DNA of 21,641 bases, taken from NCBI GenBank assembly GCA_038526735.1, contig JBCBGM010000045.1:1-21641 (forward strand), read 5' to 3'. The DNA is from Rubricella sp038526735 (GTDB lineage Bacteria > Pseudomonadota > Alphaproteobacteria > Rhodobacterales > Rhodobacteraceae). This document shows positions 11,145-18,343 of the stretch, piece after piece. The notes beneath the pieces are model-generated. The model made no database searches and had not been told where the DNA came from. It saw nothing but the letters and a program-made list of their open reading frames with translations. The position numbers and the translations under genes were made by a program. How positions within the stretch are numbered: position 1 is the stretch's first letter; each line of letters opens with the position of its first letter.

Positions 11145-14100
11145 TATTCGACCTCGCTGTCGAGCAATTCGACGTTGAGACCGAGCGAGCGGATTTCCTT
11201 GACCAGCACGTTAAAGCTCTCCGGCACACCTGCCTCGAAGTCGTTCTCGCCTTTGACGATCGCTTCATAGACCTTGGTGCGGCCCGCCACGTCATCCGAC
11301 TTGACGGTGAGCATCTCCTGCAGGGTGTAGGCGGCGCCGTACGCTTCGAGCGCCCAGACCTCCATCTCCCCAAAGCGCTGTCCACCGAACTGCGCCTTAC
11401 CGCCCAGCGGCTGCTGGGTCACAAGGCTGTACGGACCAGTGGAGCGCGCGTGGATCTTGTCATCCACCAGGTGATGCAGCTTCAAGAGGTACTTCACGCC
11501 GACCGTGACAGGCCGGGCAAACTGCTCACCGGTGCGCCCGTCAAAGACGATCGACTGACCAGATTGATCGAGACCGGCACGCACCAGCGCCTCGTTCACA
11601 TCCGCCTCTTTCGCGCCGTCAAAGACAGGCGTTGCAATCGGCACACCTGCCGAGACATTGCCTGCCGCCTCCAGGAACTGCTCCTCAGACATCTCAGCCG
11701 TGGCCTCACGGTAAACGTCATCGGAATAGGCCGACTTCATCGCCTCTTTCACCGGAGTGATATCGCCAGAGCGGCGGAACTCGTCCAGCGCGTTGCCGAC
11801 CATCCGGCCCAAGCCGCGCGCGGCCCAGCCCATGTGCGTCTCAAGGATCTGACCAACGTTCATCCGCGACGGCACACCCAGGGGGTTGAGCACGAAATCA
11901 ACCGGCGTCCCATCTTCGAGGAACGGCATGTCCTCTTCCGGAACCACCTTCGAGATCACACCCTTGTTGCCGTGACGGCCGGCCATCTTGTCGCCCGGCT
12001 GCAGCTTGCGCTTCACCGCGACAAAGACCTTGACCATCTTCATCACACCCGGCGGCAGATCATCGCCCCGGCGCACCTTCTCGACCTTGTCGTCAAAGCG
12101 GCGATCGAGCGTGCGTTTTTGCGCCTCGAACTGAGCGTTGAGCTTTTCAACAGCCACAGCCTGCGCGTCATCCTCCAGCGCCAACTGCCACCACAAACCA
12201 CGAGAGAGCTCGCCCAAGACCTCTTCGGTCACAACCGTACCGGCTGAGATACCTTTCGGCCCCTTCACGATCTTTTTGCCCATGATCAGGTCGCGCAGAC
12301 GCGCATAGATGTTGCGCTCAAGGATCGCGAGTTCGTCTTCCTTGTCGCGCTGCAGGCGCTCAACTTCCTCACGCTCGATTTGCAGCGAACGCTCGTCCTT
12401 CTCGACGCCGTGGCGGTTGAAGACACGCACCTCAACGATGGTTCCGAAGTCCCCCGGAGCCATGCGCAGCGAGGTATCCCGCACGTCAGACGCCTTCTCA
12501 CCAAAGATCGCACGAAGAAGCTTCTCTTCAGGCGTCATCGGGCTCTCGCCCTTCGGCGTGATCTTACCGACGAGGATGTCACCCGGCCCCACTTCGGCGC
12601 CGATATAGACAATGCCCGCCTCATCGAGGTTGCGCAGCGCTTCCTCACCGACGTTCGGGATATCGCGGGTGATCTCTTCCGGCCCAAGCTTGGTGTCCCG
12701 CGCCGCGACCTCGTATTCCTCGATGTGGATCGAGGTGAACACGTCGTCCTTCACGATCCGCTCAGAGATCAGGATCGAGTCCTCGTAGTTGTAGCCCTGC
12801 CATGGCATGAACGCGACGAGCACGTTCTTGCCCAGCGCCAACTCACCCAGATCGGTCGAGGGGCCATCGGCAATCACCTCGCCCTTGCGCACCCGATCGC
12901 CCACTTTCACCAGCGGGCGCTGGTTGATGCAGGTGTTCTGGTTGGAGCGCTGGAACTTGCGCAGACGGTAGATGTCCACACCCGGGTCGCCCGGCTCCAG
13001 ATTTTCGGTCACACGCACAACCATGCGCATCGCGTCCACCTGATCGACGATCCCTTCACGGAATGCGGTGATTGCCGCGCCAGAGTCGCGCGCCACAACG
13101 CTTTCGATCCCCGTGCCCACAAACGGCGCTTCCGCCCGCAACAGCGGCACAGCCTGACGCTGCATGTTCGAGCCCATCAAGGCCCGGTTCGCGTCGTCAT
13201 TTTCCAGGAACGGGATCAGCGCCGCCGCCACAGACACAAGCTGCTTGGGGCTCACATCGATGTAATCGACGTTGCTTGATGGGTTCAGCTCATAGTCGCC
13301 CGCCCGACGGGTGGAGACCAGATCGTTGATGAACCGCATCTCCTCATCAAGCTGCGCGTTCGCCTGAGCAACCGTGTAGCGCATCTCTTCGGTGGCGGAC
13401 ATGTATTGCACATCTTCCGTCACCTGACCCTCATTCACCTTGCGGTACGGGGTTTCGATGAAGCCATACTTGTTGACCCGCGCGAACGTGGCGAGCGAGT
13501 TGATCAGACCAATGTTCGGCCCTTCCGGCGTCTCAATAGGGCACATGCGGCCGTAATGCGTTGGGTGCACGTCGCGCACCTCAAAGCCCGCACGCTCACG
13601 CGTCAGACCACCCGGCCCAAGCGCTGAGAGGCGCCGCTTGTGCGTCACTTCAGAGAGCGGGTTTGTCTGGTCCATGAACTGCGACAGCTGGCTGGAGCCA
13701 AAGAACTCACGCACCGCAGCCGCAGCCGGCTTTGCGTTGATCAGGTCCTGCGGCATCACCGTATCGATCTCGACCGACGACATCCGCTCCTTGATCGTAC
13801 GCTCCATGCGCAGCAGGCCAACGCGGTACTGGTTCTCCATCAACTCGCCGACCGAGCGCACGCGCCGGTTTCCGAGGTGGTCGATGTCGTCCACTTCGCC
13901 CTGACCGTCGCGCAGTTCCACCAGTGCCTTGATCACCGCGACGATATCTTCGCGGCGCAGCGTGCGCGTGGTGTCGGGCGCGTCGAGATCGAGGCGCATG
14001 TTCATCTTCACCCGACCAACAGCCGAGAGGTCGTAGCGCTCGCCGTCAAAGAACAGCGTATCAAACAGCGCTGAGGCCGCATCAACGGTCGGCGGCTCGC

Positions 14101-15253
14101 CCGGGCGCATCACCCGGTAGATGTCGAGAAGTGCTGTCTCACGCGACCAGTTCTTATCGGCCGCCATGGTGTTGCGCATGTAGGGGCCGACATTCACATG
14201 GTCGATGTCGAGGATCGGCAGCTCGGTGTAGCCCGCATCCGCAAGCTCCTGCAGCAACTCCTCGGTGATCTCGTCACCTGCCTCTGCCCAGATCGCGCCG
14301 TTCTCGACGTTCACCAGATCATGCGCGATGAACTTGCCCAAGATCGCGTCACGCGGCGCAACCACCTCGGTGACCTTGCCCTCGTCGATCAGCTTTTTCA
14401 CGGCGCGCGGCGTGACCTTTTTGCCCGCCTCAAAGATCACCTCACCAGACGCCGCATCGACGATGTCATGCATCGGCTTGGTGCCGCGAATACGCTCAGG
14501 ATAGAACGGGGCCGCCCAGCCCTCTTTCAGCTCCCGATAGGTCACGGTGTTGAAGTATGCGTCCATGATCTCGTCCTGGGTCAGACCCAGAGCGAACAGC
14601 AGCGTGGTCACCGGCAGCTTGCGGCGACGGTCGATGCGGGTGTGGACGATGTCTTTGGCATCAAACTCAAAATCGAGCCATGAGCCACGGTATGGGATGA
14701 TCCGCGACGCGAACAGAAGCTTGCCCGAAGAGTGCGTCTTGCCCCGGTCATGGTCAAAGAACACACCCGGAGAACGGTGCATCTGGGAAACGATCACCCG
14801 CTCCGTGCCGTTCACGATGAACGTGCCGTTCGGCGTCATCAACGGCAGGTCGCCCATATAGACGTCTTGCTCTTTGATGTCCTTCACCGAGCGCGCGCCC
14901 GTGTCCTCATCCACCTCAAACACGATCAGGCGCAGCGTCACCTTCAGCGGCGCCGCATAGGTCATGTCGCGTTGCATGCACTCTTCGACATCGTATTTCG
15001 GATGCTCAAGCTCGTAGCGCACAAATTCCAGCGTCGCCGTGTCGTTGAAATCCTTGATCGGGAACACCGACTGGAAAACACCCATCAAGCCTTCACCATC
15101 GGTGGGGCCTGCCGGATCTTCACCGGACTCAAGAAACAGATCGTAGGAGCTTTTCTGAACTTCGATCAGATTGGGCATATCCGCGACTTCGCGAATTTTC
15201 CCATAGTGGCGACGGATACGTTTATGGCCGGAGAAGGTCTGAACCATTGTCAT
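11144..15253 (-). CDS. rpoB: DNA-directed RNA polymerase beta subunit
   Basis: The beta subunit of RNA polymerase, cytosolic. The 1369 residues agree with the family. The rifampicin region (about residues 520-550: SSQLSQFMDQTNPLSEVTHK then RRLSALGPGG) carries wild-type D, H and S at the classic resistance positions. Other marks are CPIETPEGPNIGLINSL, GYNYEDSILISERIV, KMAGRHGNKGVIS and the C-terminal QFGGQRFGEMEVWALEAYGA. Two starts are possible: ATG 15253 (MTMVQTF) and ATG 15247 (MVQTF, closer to the usual MAQTF). Neither has a strong Shine-Dalgarno; GAG 8-10 nt before the first favours it slightly. The spacer from rplL is structured (15388-15476). The stop overlaps the start of a lipoprotein gene. 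Confidence 0.99.
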   Translation of the reverse strand: MTMVQTFSGHKRIRRHYGKIREVADMPNLIEVQKSSYDLFLESGEDPAGPTDGEGLMGVFQSVFPIKDFNDTATLEFVRYELEHPKYDVEECMQRDMTYAAPLKVTLRLIVFEVDEDTGARSVKDIKEQDVYMGDLPLMTPNGTFIVNGTERVIVSQMHRSPGVFFDHDRGKTHSSGKLLFASRIIPYRGSWLDFEFDAKDIVHTRIDRRRKLPVTTLLFALGLTQDEIMDAYFNTVTYRELKEGWAAPFYPERIRGTKPMHDIVDAASGEVIFEAGKKVTPRAVKKLIDEGKVTEVVAPRDAILGKFIAHDLVNVENGAIWAEAGDEITEELLQELADAGYTELPILDIDHVNVGPYMRNTMAADKNWSRETALLDIYRVMRPGEPPTVDAASALFDTLFFDGERYDLSAVGRVKMNMRLDLDAPDTTRTLRREDIVAVIKALVELRDGQGEVDDIDHLGNRRVRSVGELMENQYRVGLLRMERTIKERMSSVEIDTVMPQDLINAKPAAAAVREFFGSSQLSQFMDQTNPLSEVTHKRRLSALGPGGLTRERAGFEVRDVHPTHYGRMCPIETPEGPNIGLINSLATFARVNKYGFIETPYRKVNEGQVTEDVQYMSATEEMRYTVAQANAQLDEEMRFINDLVSTRRAGDYELNPSSNVDYIDVSPKQLVSVAAALIPFLENDDANRALMGSNMQRQAVPLLRAEAPFVGTGIESVVARDSGAAITAFREGIVDQVDAMRMVVRVTENLEPGDPGVDIYRLRKFQRSNQNTCINQRPLVKVGDRVRKGEVIADGPSTDLGELALGKNVLVAFMPWQGYNYEDSILISERIVKDDVFTSIHIEEYEVAARDTKLGPEEITRDIPNVGEEALRNLDEAGIVYIGAEVGPGDILVGKITPKGESPMTPEEKLLRAIFGEKASDVRDTSLRMAPGDFGTIVEVRVFNRHGVEKDERSLQIEREEVERLQRDKEDELAILERNIYARLRDLIMGKKIVKGPKGISAGTVVTEEVLGELSRGLWWQLALEDDAQAVAVEKLNAQFEAQKRTLDRRFDDKVEKVRRGDDLPPGVMKMVKVFVAVKRKLQPGDKMAGRHGNKGVISKVVPEEDMPFLEDGTPVDFVLNPLGVPSRMNVGQILETHMGWAARGLGRMVGNALDEFRRSGDITPVKEAMKSAYSDDVYREATAEMSEEQFLEAAGNVSAGVPIATPVFDGAKEADVNEALVRAGLDQSGQSIVFDGRTGEQFARPVTVGVKYLLKLHHLVDDKIHARSTGPYSLVTQQPLGGKAQFGGQRFGEMEVWALEAYGAAYTLQEMLTVKSDDVAGRTKVYEAIVKGENDFEAGVPESFNVLVKEIRSLGLNVELLDSEVE

Positions 15254-15387
15254 GTGTGGATCTCAATCCTTTACGTCGTGTTCCTGCAGGGCCGGTGGGC
15301 AGTCGGCCTGCGGGCAACCCGCGAAATCAGAGGGGCAACCAATACTTCTGCGTTGTCCCAAACGCAGTCCCGGTCGCCGCACCCCTG

Positions 15388-15433
15388 CCAAGAGGCCTTC
15401 TCGCGCGTGCATCACGCAAAAAAGGCCTCTTGG
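15388..15433 (-). promoter_or_regulatory. Long hairpin in the rplL-rpoB spacer
   Basis: CCAAGAGGCCTT (15388-15399) pairs perfectly with AAGGCCTCTTGG (15422-15433). The 22-nt loop contains a nested hairpin, GCGTG-cat-CACGC (15405-15417). It is about 135 nt before rpoB. In E. coli this spacer holds an attenuator and an RNase III site; this structure could do either. It lacks a clean T tract beyond the stem on the minus strand. Confidence 0.6.
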
Positions 15434-15446
15434 AAGAGACACAAGA

Positions 15447-15476
15447 GGCTGAGCACCCCTAATTGGGCGCTCAGCC
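15447..15476 (-). promoter_or_regulatory. First hairpin of the rplL-rpoB spacer, attenuator-like
   Basis: GGCTGAGC (15447-15454) pairs with GCTCAGCC (15469-15476). After an A/C mismatch the stem continues CCC/GGG around a six-base loop. It lies 37 nt after the rplL stop. Its downstream flank on the minus strand (TCTTGTGTCTCTT) is T-rich but interrupted, so termination would be partial. Confidence 0.5.
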
Positions 15477-15512
15477 ATGATTGTCAAGCACTCCACCCGA
15501 AGGTGGCGCCGA

Positions 15513-15893
15513 TTACTTGAGTTCGACCTCGGCGCCAGCTGCTTCCAGCTTGCCTTTGATCTCTTCCGCTTCGTCCTTCGTAGCAGCTTCTTTGACGGCC
15601 TTGCCGCCAGCTTCCACGAGTTCCTTGGCTTCTTTGAGGCCAAGACCGGTGATGGCGCGGACCTCTTTGATGACGTTGATCTTCTTGTCGCCAGCGGACT
15701 TCAGGATCACGTCAAATTCGGTCTTCTCTTCGGCGGCTTCAGCTTCGCCACCGCCCGCGGGACCAGCCATCATCACAGCGCCACCAGCGGCGGGCTCGAT
15801 GCCGTACTCATCCTTCAGGATTGTCTTCAGTTCCTGCGCTTCAAGAAGCGTCAGGCCTACGATTTGTTCTGCAAGTGCTTTAAGATCAGCCAT
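15513..15893 (-). CDS. rplL: 50S ribosomal protein L7/L12
   Basis: L7/L12 dimers form the flexible ribosomal stalk that recruits translation GTPases. The 126 residues show the N-terminal dimerisation helices (MADLKALAEQIVGLTLLEAQ), an alanine- and glycine-rich hinge with MMAGPAGGGEAEAAEEK, and the C-terminal factor-binding domain FDVILKSAGDKKINVIKEVR with GLGLKEAKELVE. The family is typically 121-130 residues. It follows rplJ by 81 nt and precedes rpoB by about 260 nt of structured spacer, an arrangement in which partial termination usually lets stalk protein exceed polymerase. Confidence 0.99.
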   Translation of the reverse strand: MADLKALAEQIVGLTLLEAQELKTILKDEYGIEPAAGGAVMMAGPAGGGEAEAAEEKTEFDVILKSAGDKKINVIKEVRAITGLGLKEAKELVEAGGKAVKEAATKDEAEEIKGKLEAAGAEVELK

Positions 15894-15974
15894 TGTCTCA
15901 GTTCCGTTTCACAGTGTTTGTACCATCCGATGCGCGTGTCTGTTGCGCCACGAGGCCAAACGATTGCCTTTGAA

Positions 15975-16493
15975 TTATGCCGCTTCTTTTTGCTCTTCGA
16001 TCGTCGAGAGGATCCCGGCGATGTTGGAGGCAGGTGCGCCAATCGCGCCCGCAAGGCCAGAAGCCGGTGCCCCGATGCACGCCACGACGGAAGCAATAAG
16101 CTCCTCGCGGGACGGCAGCGCAGCCACAGCATCGACGCCTTTCGGGTCGAGAACCGTTCCATCCATCATCCCGCCAAGGATCTGCAACTTGTCGTTGCCC
16201 TTGGCGAAATCCTTAACCGCTTTGGCAGCTGCCACAGGGTCTTCGGAATAGGCGAGAACGGTCATGCCCTCCAACAGGTCACCCATGCTTTCAGCGGGGT
16301 GGCCCTGAAGGGCGATTTTGGCGAGCCTGTTCTTGGCGACACGCACCGCACCACCCGCTTCGCGGATGGAATTACGGAACGCAGTCATCTCAGCAACCGT
16401 GAGGCCAGCGTAGTGCGAAACCACGACGACACCAGAGTCCGCAAAGATCTGGCCGAGTTCCTCGACCACACTCTCTTTCTGGGCCCTATCCAC
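15975..16493 (-). CDS. rplJ: 50S ribosomal protein L10
   Basis: L10 anchors the L7/L12 dimers to 23S rRNA and, bound to them, represses its own mRNA in bacteria studied. The 172-residue product begins MDRAQKESVVEELGQIFADS and contains GVVVVSHYAGLTVAEM and VRVAKNRLAKIAL, all L10 hallmarks; the C-terminal helix binding the stalk ends STIEEQKEAA. The start codon is GTG (16493), supported by GGAG 7 nt upstream and by the conserved N-terminus. The GTG start, together with the long leader, suits a gene whose initiation is controlled. It is first in the rplJ-rplL-rpoB-rpoC unit. Confidence 0.98.
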   Translation of the reverse strand: MDRAQKESVVEELGQIFADSGVVVVSHYAGLTVAEMTAFRNSIREAGGAVRVAKNRLAKIALQGHPAESMGDLLEGMTVLAYSEDPVAAAKAVKDFAKGNDKLQILGGMMDGTVLDPKGVDAVAALPSREELIASVVACIGAPASGLAGAIGAPASNIAGILSTIEEQKEAA

Positions 16494-16716
16494 AGGTCTA
16501 CTCCAGTTATGGCAGAGGGGTACCCCGCCGGCTCAGTCATGCTGGGGAGCATCCCCAACAACGGGTCCGTACGGGTCCTGCGCAACCGCCACACCGGGAG
16601 GCGTGTCGCCCCTCGTGAAACTGTCACTCCCCGTCTCAGGCAGGAATTACCGGGGATATGCCCCCAACCCACCGTCTTGGACGAAAACCAATGTACGAAT
16701 CACTCCGCACACCGAT
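16494..16716 (-). promoter_or_regulatory. Leader of rplJ, candidate L10 autoregulatory element
   Basis: About 220 nt of untranslated leader precede the GTG. Hairpins visible are GGGGA-gca-TCCCC (16544-16556) and a GGGGTACCCC palindrome next to the start (16517-16526), plus a CCCCG/CGGGG pairing near 16630-16655. L10 leaders are known upstream of rplJ in many bacteria; position and fold content fit, but the consensus kink-turn was not demonstrated. Confidence 0.5.
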
Positions 16717-16722
16717 GCGCGG

Positions 16723-16751
16723 TGCGTAATGCGGATCACGACGATTGCCAA
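16723..16751 (-). promoter_or_regulatory. Candidate promoter of rplJ-rplL-rpoBC
   Basis: On the minus strand: -35 TTGGCA (16751-16746), 17-nt spacer, -10 TACGCA (16728-16723). The spacing is ideal, the hexamers moderate. It lies between the terminator of the exported-protein unit and the leader. Confidence 0.5.
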
Positions 16752-16812
16752 GAGCGGAGGGAAAGGCCGCCCCGGACCTGACCCGAAACCTTGATGATCA
16801 GCGCGCCGCAGA

Positions 16813-16913
16813 GGCCACGCCCTCCCTCGGGGGGGCGTTTCGAAAGCTCGGAGCATCGCAGAACACAGCGCCCGCCAGACCGAGGTTTGGCGCGCGCGGC
16901 GGTGCTGCGCGCC
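16813..16913. repeat. REP-like repeat modules upstream of the rplJ promoter
   Basis: Positions 16813-16861 match 20314-20362 without gaps at 42 of 49 bases (core GGCCACGCCCTCCCTC). Positions 16874-16893 (GCCAGACCGAGGTTTGGCGC) match 20527-20546 at 19 of 20, and 16884-16910 match 20640-20666 at 24 of 27. The second module can fold on itself (CCAGACC/GGTTTGG). No coding sense was seen; dispersed palindromic repeats are the likely explanation. Confidence 0.7.
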
Positions 16914-16926
16914 ACTATTCCGCGCC

Positions 16927-16954
16927 AAAAAAAGTCCCGGCCTTAAGCCGGGAC
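16927..16954 (-). terminator. Intrinsic terminator of the exported-protein unit
   Basis: GTCCCGGC (16934-16941) and GCCGGGAC (16947-16954) form a perfect 8-bp stem with loop CTTAA. On the minus strand it is followed by seven Ts. It lies 31 nt after the stop of the small secreted protein gene. Confidence 0.92.
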
Positions 16955-16985
16955 CTCACTCACACCTCAGCGCGGGTGCGCCCTC

Positions 16986-17354
16986 TCAGCCCCCGCGGGA
17001 AACAATCAGGTTGCCGTAGGAGATCGCGCCGCTGAACCCGGGAGTGCTCGCATTGATCATGTTCTGCCGTTGCTCGCGCAAACGGGTGAGCAGCGCGGTT
17101 AATCTAGCGCCGGCACCCCCATCGATATTCAGTTCGTTGACCAAAGCGTTGGCCGTTGAAGTCTGAGTGTTCAGGGTTTCGATCGTGAGTCCAACGGTAT
17201 TCGAAAACGGTACAACCTGAAGCGCTCCTCCTGGCGCTGAGGTGCTCACCTCCGTTCCGCCGCCTGTAGAGAGGCTCGGTGCGCCGCCGGCCAATGCCAC
17301 TCCAGGCAAACCCACCAACGCCACAAAAGCGATCGATCCAAGCGTCTTCATCAT
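16986..17354 (-). CDS. Small secreted protein of unknown function
   Basis: The 122-residue product has a signal peptide (MMKTLGSIAFVALVGLPGVA then LA|GG; cleavage near residue 22) and no lipobox. The mature part is glycine-, serine- and threonine-rich (SLSTGGGTEVSTSAPGGA), then a short helical stretch (LTALLTRLREQRQNMINA) and a glycine-rich end with ISYGNLIVSRGG. No family was recognised. Start choice: ATGs at 17360, 17354 and 17351 are in frame; AAGGGG upstream is 8 nt from 17354 but only 2 from 17360, so 17354 is preferred. It begins within about a dozen bases of the stop of the outer-membrane-like gene, so the two form one unit, closed by the terminator at 16927-16954. Confidence 0.7.
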   Translation of the reverse strand: MMKTLGSIAFVALVGLPGVALAGGAPSLSTGGGTEVSTSAPGGALQVVPFSNTVGLTIETLNTQTSTANALVNELNIDGGAGARLTALLTRLREQRQNMINASTPGFSGAISYGNLIVSRGG

Positions 17355-17366
17355 CAGCATTGCCCC

Positions 17367-18107
17367 TTAAAATCCATATCCAAACGACATTGAAAACTGC
17401 CGGTCATTCGCGTTCTCCGCCACATCCGCGACGCCCAACGTCACCCCCACCCCGGGCCCTACCGGAAGCGCGGTCGAGAGCCCTAGGTTGGTCTGCGTCG
17501 CGGTGAACGAGGCACTCAGGCTCACGTTGTTCCACACCCCAATTCCGATTCCGGCAAAACCGCCGCGCTCAAATGCGTCCGTCTTTGTATTGCGGGTCGT
17601 CGCAGAGCCCGACCCGACCGACACCTGCACAGGATAGACCCGATCCCCGATAAACAGAAATGCGATATGCGAGAGATAGACGTTGTTCGTCATCTCAACA
17701 CCCGGCGTACCCCAAGCCTCCACATTTCCCATCGATGCACCAAGATACGTGGCCGACTGCTCGCGCACTGAAACCAGCCGCGACACCGCCACCGAAAACG
17801 CGCCCGCATCCCCGAACGGATCAAGCCCGGTGAAGGCGATCCCGAGGTTCACGGCCAGATTGTCTTGCGCACTTCCAAGCCAGATGGAGGCCGCCGCATC
17901 CGCGTCCGGCCCATCTTGCCCTGCACGGCTGTCGGTGATCGTCAAACCAAACGAGCCAGAGCCGCTCCGCGAGGGATAAGCGGAAGACGCCCCAAAGATC
18001 GACGGGAACGCGTTCAGCCGGTCAATCGGGCGCTCCTGCGCGACCGCTGCACCCGCGAACAGCGCAACACAGATCACACCCGCAACGAGAGATCGTGCAC
18101 TAATCAT
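17367..18107 (-). CDS. Probable outer-membrane beta-barrel protein
   Basis: The 246-residue product starts with a signal peptide (MISARSLVAGVICVALFAGA then AVA|QERP). The mature sequence is rich in alternating polar/apolar strands with G, S, N and T turns (GSGSFGLTITDS, NLAVNLGIAFTGL, GIGIGVWNNVSLSASFTATQ) and ends FSMSFGYGF, with the aromatic last residue typical of barrel proteins recognised by BamA. No named family was recognised. Start choice: an in-frame ATG at 18149 would bury the signal peptide 14 residues in and has no binding site; ATG at 18107 follows GAGGAAGG. It sits between rplA and rplJ with the small secreted gene downstream. Its leader contains a segment complementary to its own Shine-Dalgarno. 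Confidence 0.7.
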   Translation of the reverse strand: MISARSLVAGVICVALFAGAAVAQERPIDRLNAFPSIFGASSAYPSRSGSGSFGLTITDSRAGQDGPDADAAASIWLGSAQDNLAVNLGIAFTGLDPFGDAGAFSVAVSRLVSVREQSATYLGASMGNVEAWGTPGVEMTNNVYLSHIAFLFIGDRVYPVQVSVGSGSATTRNTKTDAFERGGFAGIGIGVWNNVSLSASFTATQTNLGLSTALPVGPGVGVTLGVADVAENANDRQFSMSFGYGF

Positions 18108-18289
18108 AAACAACAAACCTTCCTCAGAATCTGTATGCCGCGTGGACATTCAACGTAAAAAAACCCCGATAACCCCCTGAGATGCAGGTCTTTCACTCTT
18201 GAAGGAGGTTAATTTACAACCAGAAGCAGCAATCCAGCAACAGCCTCGACAGCTACACAACCCTCGCGCGAACACCCTCACCGCAGCGC
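18108..18289 (-). other. Leader and probable promoter region of the outer-membrane-like gene
   Basis: Between the rplA terminator and the ATG at 18107 no ORF is supported. On the minus strand TTGCTG, an 18-nt spacer and TAAATT suggest a weak promoter ending near 18213. Just after it comes AACCTCCTTC (18210-18201), complementary to the gene's own GAGGAAGGTT (18125-18116). Confidence 0.35.
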
Positions 18290-18321
18290 AAAAGAAAAGG
18301 GCGCCCCCGCAGGAGCGCCCT
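18290..18321 (-). terminator. Intrinsic terminator of nusG-rplK-rplA
   Basis: AGGGCGCCCC (18298-18307) pairs with GGAGCGCCCT (18312-18321; one G-T pair) around a four-base loop. On the minus strand the stem is followed by TTTCTTTTG. It begins 22 nt after the rplA stop, so the L11-L1 unit ends here rather than running into rplJ. Confidence 0.88.
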
Positions 18322-18343
18322 CTCAAAACTCAAGTGGAGAGGC

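Noticed and set aside
13600..13720. Possible rifampicin-resistance substitutions in rpoB and streptomycin-resistance substitutions in rpsL
   Set aside because: All classic positions read as wild type in the translated sequence.
15477..16781. A plus-strand frame of 434 codons across rplL, rplJ and the leader
   Set aside because: Antisense to two certain genes and crosses the rplJ leader; composition is shadow-like.
18160..18185. AAAAAAACCCC-GATAA-CCCC as a possible terminator in the outer-membrane-like gene's leader
   Set aside because: The two C runs are direct, not inverted, so no stem forms despite the T tract on the minus strand.
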